From contig JAEYXX010000170.1 of NCBI GenBank assembly GCA_023431055.1, positions 1 through 64,000 on the forward strand: a stretch of 64,000 bases of DNA, in the 5' to 3' direction. This document shows positions 60,774 through 64,000 of this stretch, piece by piece. The stretch is from Pseudomonadota bacterium (lineage in GTDB: Bacteria > Pseudomonadota > Gammaproteobacteria > Pseudomonadales > Pseudomonadaceae). A model generated the notes under the pieces. That model worked only from the letters and a program-made list of their open reading frames with translations, was not told the origin of the DNA and ran no database searches. Position 1 is the first letter of the stretch; every line of letters begins with the position of its first letter. Position numbers and translations under genes: made by a program.

Positions 60774-63173
60774 ATGCGTGCCACTTCACCCCTGTTTTGC
60801 CCTTCGCTGCTGGCGCTGGCCATCACCTTGGGTGGCGCCGCAACCCACGCGCTGGCTGCACCCTATCAATTGCCCCCTGCACCTCTGGCAAGCACCCTGA
60901 CGCAAATCGCCGCGGACGCTGGCATCGTGTTGAGCATCGACCCCGCCTTGACCGCCGGCAAGCAATCGGCGCCGGTCGAAGGTGACTACGACGCGATCGG
61001 CGCACTGAATCAGGCGCTTCGTGGCACCGGCCTGCAATTGCAGCCCGGCAGCGGCGGCGCTTACAGCCTGGTACCGCTGAGTCAGGCGGCGGCGTCCTTG
61101 CCAGACACCACCGTAATCTCTCAGCGGCTCAATACCGGCAGCGCAGCCTCCGGCTACCGCAGCGACAGCGTGCAGAACGTCGGAGCCCTGGGCGGTATGC
61201 GTGTGCAGGACGCGCCCTACTCAATCAGCGTGGTGCCCAGGGAGCTGTTGCAGAACATCCAGGCCACTTCCACCGATGACGTGTTCAAGCTCAGCCCGGC
61301 CACCCAGTTCACCTCGCCGGTCAGCGCCGGTTACGCCAGCACCGTGAGCATGCGCGGCTTCAGCGGTTCCGGGAACCTGAGCATCGCCAACGACGGCCTG
61401 AGGTTCAGCAACAGCTACGACAGCGGTAACTTCATTGAAGAAATGGAGCGGCTGGAAATTCTGACGGGCCTCAGCGGCTTTCTCTATGGCCCAGCAAGCC
61501 CAGGCGGCCTGGTCAACTACGTGCTCAAACGCCCCACCTATGAACGCTATAACAGTGTGACCCTGGGCAATGCGGGCGGTGAGAACTACTACCTGCACGG
61601 TGATTTCGGGGGCCCACTCGACGACGCCGGAGTATTTGCCTACCGGGTTAATGTTCTAACGCAAGATGGCGAAACCGCCATCGACTTGCAGAAGCGCCGC
61701 CGTGAAATGATCAGCCTCGCACTGGACTGGAACGTCAGCGACGACCTGCAAATCCAGTTCGATGCGTCGCACAAGAAGAACGAGACCCGCGGCCTGACCA
61801 GCTACTGGTACTTCGCCGACCAGAGCCTGCGTCCGGACGCCGAAACATTGCACAACGACAAGCTGTACAGCCAGAAGTGGGCCTTCTCCGACAGCGAACA
61901 CGACCGCGTCGGCAGCCGTTTCAACTGGCGCCTGGACGATGTATTCAACCTGCGCGGCGCCTTGTCCTACAGCGAGTACACCAAGGAATACACCTATACC
62001 GGCCCTACCGTGGACAGTGCCAATCAATACACCCAGCCGCTATACGCCTTCGCCCCGGTGGAAACCGAGGAGACTTCCGGCTACCTGTTCCTCGACGCCA
62101 CCTTCGCCACCGGCACTGTCGGGCACAAGGCCACGCTCGGCTACCAGGGCAACGTGGCACGGGTACGTAACTACGAAGACCACATTCCTTATCCAGGCCC
62201 GCAATATAACGACGTCGTTGGCAGCCCCTCTCCGTTCAGCGAAAGCCCACAGGTCGACAAATCCAGCTACTCCATCGGTAACGGCGATCAGCGTCTGTCT
62301 TCGCGCACACAGTCGGACAACTTCTTGATCGGTGACGTGATCACCTTTAACGAGCAATGGTCGGGCATCCTTGGTCTGACGCACACCACGATCAAGACAT
62401 ATAGCAATGACTTCATCTGGGCCGAAGCCTTCGGCTACGGCGAAACCGCCAGCAACTACAAAGAGTCGGAGACCTCGCCCAACGTCTCGCTGATCTACAA
62501 GCCTGTACCCTGGCTGACCACCTATGCCAGCTATATCGAAGGCCTGCAAGCCGGTGGCATCGCTCCGAGCACCGCGCTCAACGCTGGTCAGGCGATGGCC
62601 CCGCTGGTCAGCGAGCAGTATGAAGTGGGCATCAAGGCCACCCTCGGCGAAACCCTGTTGACCATAGCTGTGTTCAATATCGACAAACCCAACACCTACA
62701 CCAATGGCGCAGGCGTATTCGTGCAGGACGGTCGTCAGGAGAACAATGGTCTGGAATTCGGCATTACCGGCAAGGTGCTGCCAGAGCTGACGTTGGTCGG
62801 CGGCCTGACCCTGCTTGATCCGCAGGTGAAAGACTCCGGCGCAGCAGACAGCGAAGGGCAGAAGCCCACCAACGTTGCCACCCAACTGGCCAAGCTGTAT
62901 GCCGAGTACGACATCAACGCCTTACCGGGCTTCGCCCTGACCGGCGGCACCTACTACACCGGCAAGCAATACAGCGATGAGGCCAACAATCACAGCCTGC
63001 CGTCTTTCACCACCTTCGATGCCGGCGCACGCTACCGTACCCAGCTGGGCGGCGACAACAGCCTGACCCTGCGTACCAACGTCAGCAACCTGGCGAACAA
63101 GGAATACTGGCTGAGCAGCCATTACCTGGGCGCACCGCGCACCCTGACCTTCTCCGCTCAACTTGAGTTCTGA
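60774..63173 (+). CDS. TonB-dependent siderophore receptor with STN signalling domain
   Basis: The 799-residue receptor has a signal peptide (cleavage near ALAAPY) and an STN domain (about 28-105, YQLPPAPLASTLTQIAADAG). A plug (about 130-250, with VQDAPYSISVVPRELLQNIQ) and a barrel ending TLTFSAQLEF complete it. The plug wording and STN domain are those of FecA/FpvA/FoxA-type ferri-siderophore receptors that signal through FecR. The start is the ATG at 60774 after AGGAGA, although the frame is open 53 codons further up. The ligand is not deducible. No Fur box was found directly in front of it; it may depend on the FecI-type factor. Confidence 0.93.
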   Translation: MRATSPLFCPSLLALAITLGGAATHALAAPYQLPPAPLASTLTQIAADAGIVLSIDPALTAGKQSAPVEGDYDAIGALNQALRGTGLQLQPGSGGAYSLVPLSQAAASLPDTTVISQRLNTGSAASGYRSDSVQNVGALGGMRVQDAPYSISVVPRELLQNIQATSTDDVFKLSPATQFTSPVSAGYASTVSMRGFSGSGNLSIANDGLRFSNSYDSGNFIEEMERLEILTGLSGFLYGPASPGGLVNYVLKRPTYERYNSVTLGNAGGENYYLHGDFGGPLDDAGVFAYRVNVLTQDGETAIDLQKRRREMISLALDWNVSDDLQIQFDASHKKNETRGLTSYWYFADQSLRPDAETLHNDKLYSQKWAFSDSEHDRVGSRFNWRLDDVFNLRGALSYSEYTKEYTYTGPTVDSANQYTQPLYAFAPVETEETSGYLFLDATFATGTVGHKATLGYQGNVARVRNYEDHIPYPGPQYNDVVGSPSPFSESPQVDKSSYSIGNGDQRLSSRTQSDNFLIGDVITFNEQWSGILGLTHTTIKTYSNDFIWAEAFGYGETASNYKESETSPNVSLIYKPVPWLTTYASYIEGLQAGGIAPSTALNAGQAMAPLVSEQYEVGIKATLGETLLTIAVFNIDKPNTYTNGAGVFVQDGRQENNGLEFGITGKVLPELTLVGGLTLLDPQVKDSGAADSEGQKPTNVATQLAKLYAEYDINALPGFALTGGTYYTGKQYSDEANNHSLPSFTTFDAGARYRTQLGGDNSLTLRTNVSNLANKEYWLSSHYLGAPRTLTFSAQLEF

Positions 63174-63190
63174 TCACGCCGCAGCACCTT

Positions 63191-63212
63191 ACGCCGCCAC
63201 ACGGGGCGGCGT
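63191..63212 (+). other. Intercistronic hairpin after the siderophore receptor gene
   Basis: ACGCCGCC (63191-63198) pairs with GGCGGCGT (63205-63212). No T run follows, so it is more likely a processing or attenuation hairpin between the receptor and the PepSY gene than a full terminator. Confidence 0.5.
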
Positions 63213-63232
63213 AGACATTTCCGGATATACCG

Positions 63233-64000
63233 ATGAAAAGCACCACCATCCGCCGCTGGTCCCAGGTGCACACCTGGACCAGCCTGATCTGCACCCTGTT
63301 TCTACTGATGCTGGCATTGACCGGCCTGCCGCTGATCTTCCACCACGAGCTGGAGCACCTGCTCGGCGAAGCGCCGGAGCTGCGTGAACTGCCAGCGGGC
63401 ACGCCGCACCTGAGTCTGCAGCAGCTGGTAGAGGCCGCCGAGCGGCATCGGCCGGGCGAGGTGATTCAGTATTTCGGCTTCGAGGACGACGAGCCCAACG
63501 GTGTAGTGGCGATCACGGCGGCCACCGCCGGCACTGAGCCGAATTCGTCGCATACCTTTATGCTCGATGCGCGCAGCGGCGAAGCGGTGGAGATGCCGGC
63601 AGCCAATGGCGGCATCCTGATGGTCATCCTGCGCCTGCATGTGGACATGTTCGCCGGCCTGCCAGGCAAGCTGCTGCTGGCCTTTATGGGGCTGCTGTTC
63701 GTGGTGGCGATCATCTCCGGCGTGGTGCTCTATGCACCCTTCATGCGCCGGCTGAAGTTCGCCGAAGTGCGCCATGAAAAGGCTCGTCGCACGCGCTGGC
63801 TCGACCTGCACAACCTGATCGGCATCGTCACAGTCACCTGGGCGTTGGTGGTGGCTGTGACGGGCGTGATCAGTGCCAGTGCCGACCTGCTGATCAGCGC
63901 CTGGCGCACCGAAGCCCTGGCGGCGATGGTCGCGCCTTATCGCGATGCGCCAGCGCTGACCGAGCGCGCGCCGGTCAACCAGGTACTGACGATTGCAGCG
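63233..64000 (+). CDS. PepSY-domain membrane protein (PiuB/YoaA-like ferric reductase family), 3' end outside window
   Basis: The frame from the ATG at 63233 runs open for 256 codons to the window edge. The N terminus MKSTTIRRWSQVHTWTSLIC leads straight into a membrane helix (about 15-36). A PepSY-type periplasmic stretch follows (about 60-120), then further helices (about 140-165 and 195-220) with His residues in positions typical of heme-ligating PepSY_TM proteins (RLHVDMF, DLHNLIG). Such proteins commonly sit beside siderophore receptors and are thought to reduce imported iron complexes at the inner membrane. The gene is 59 bp after the receptor. Confidence 0.85.
   Translation, partial: MKSTTIRRWSQVHTWTSLICTLFLLMLALTGLPLIFHHELEHLLGEAPELRELPAGTPHLSLQQLVEAAERHRPGEVIQYFGFEDDEPNGVVAITAATAGTEPNSSHTFMLDARSGEAVEMPAANGGILMVILRLHVDMFAGLPGKLLLAFMGLLFVVAIISGVVLYAPFMRRLKFAEVRHEKARRTRWLDLHNLIGIVTVTWALVVAVTGVISASADLLISAWRTEALAAMVAPYRDAPALTERAPVNQVLTIAA

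Overview
The window is chromosomal DNA from a Pseudomonas, most likely of the mendocina / pseudoalcaligenes (Ectopseudomonas) group. The evidence is high GC with strong GC3 bias, dense coding on both strands, Gac/Rsm and PsrA-type signals, and a long block (about 37.6-54 kb) whose gene order matches, as I remember it, P. aeruginosa PA0482-PA0508 (glcB, acetyltransferase, ACT protein, rarD, srkA, modE-like, comF, bioB-F-H-C-D, fadE1). The species call is an inference; I saw no rRNA, tRNA, CRISPR array, phage or complete insertion sequence.

Region by region: (1) 1-1.1 kb is the end of a TRAP transporter permease carrying a 300-bp in-frame tandem duplication. (2) 1.2-6.3 kb is a sigma-54 circuit: an enhancer-binding protein, three TCCA-N6-TGGA candidate binding sites, a near-consensus -24/-12 promoter, a GntP-type permease and a fused acyl-CoA transferase, apparently for a short-chain hydroxy or keto acid. 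(3) 6.5-14.6 kb holds a YdeP-type molybdopterin oxidoreductase, an FMN reductase, a three-gene operon (MOSC protein, class III aminotransferase-like, GATase-like) in which the last two proteins have lost catalytic residues, a LysR regulator, and a TetR-hydrolase pair behind a clean palindromic operator. (4) 14.7-23.5 kb is a phosphate-scavenging island with a Pho box: TonB-dependent receptor, beta-propeller phytase lipoprotein, TolQ/TolR-like motor, TonB-like arm and PhoX phosphatase. (5) 23.8-26.9 kb has a degenerate GGDEF protein, an AraC regulator, an RsmX/Y/Z-type small RNA with a Gac box, and an endonuclease I-like secreted protein. (6) 26.9-34.2 kb is the histidine utilisation cluster (hutC, hutH, hutU, hutG, hutI, hutD) with two HutC-type operators. 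(7) 34.2-40.7 kb has two FadE-type acyl-CoA dehydrogenases around a diguanylate cyclase, tandem PsrA boxes, a SprA-like metalloprotease-family protein and a mini flagellar-rod-like protein. (8) 40.8-45.7 kb is the complete biotin operon bioBFHCD under a BirA-type operator. (9) 45.9-59 kb carries housekeeping genes. (10) 59.2-64 kb is an iron-type cell-surface signalling system: ECF sigma, FecR, STN-containing receptor and a PepSY membrane protein cut by the window end.

Two layers of repeats run through the intergenic spaces. One is a set of short REP-like palindromes of several sequence families, densest at 2.67-2.97 kb. The other is a structured element of about 140-164 bp in three copies (41.54, 45.75 and 58.91 kb) whose outer and inner inverted repeats change together between copies, so pairing is kept while sequence is not. 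That element, the pseudoenzyme operon and the TRAP permease duplication are the least explained features here.
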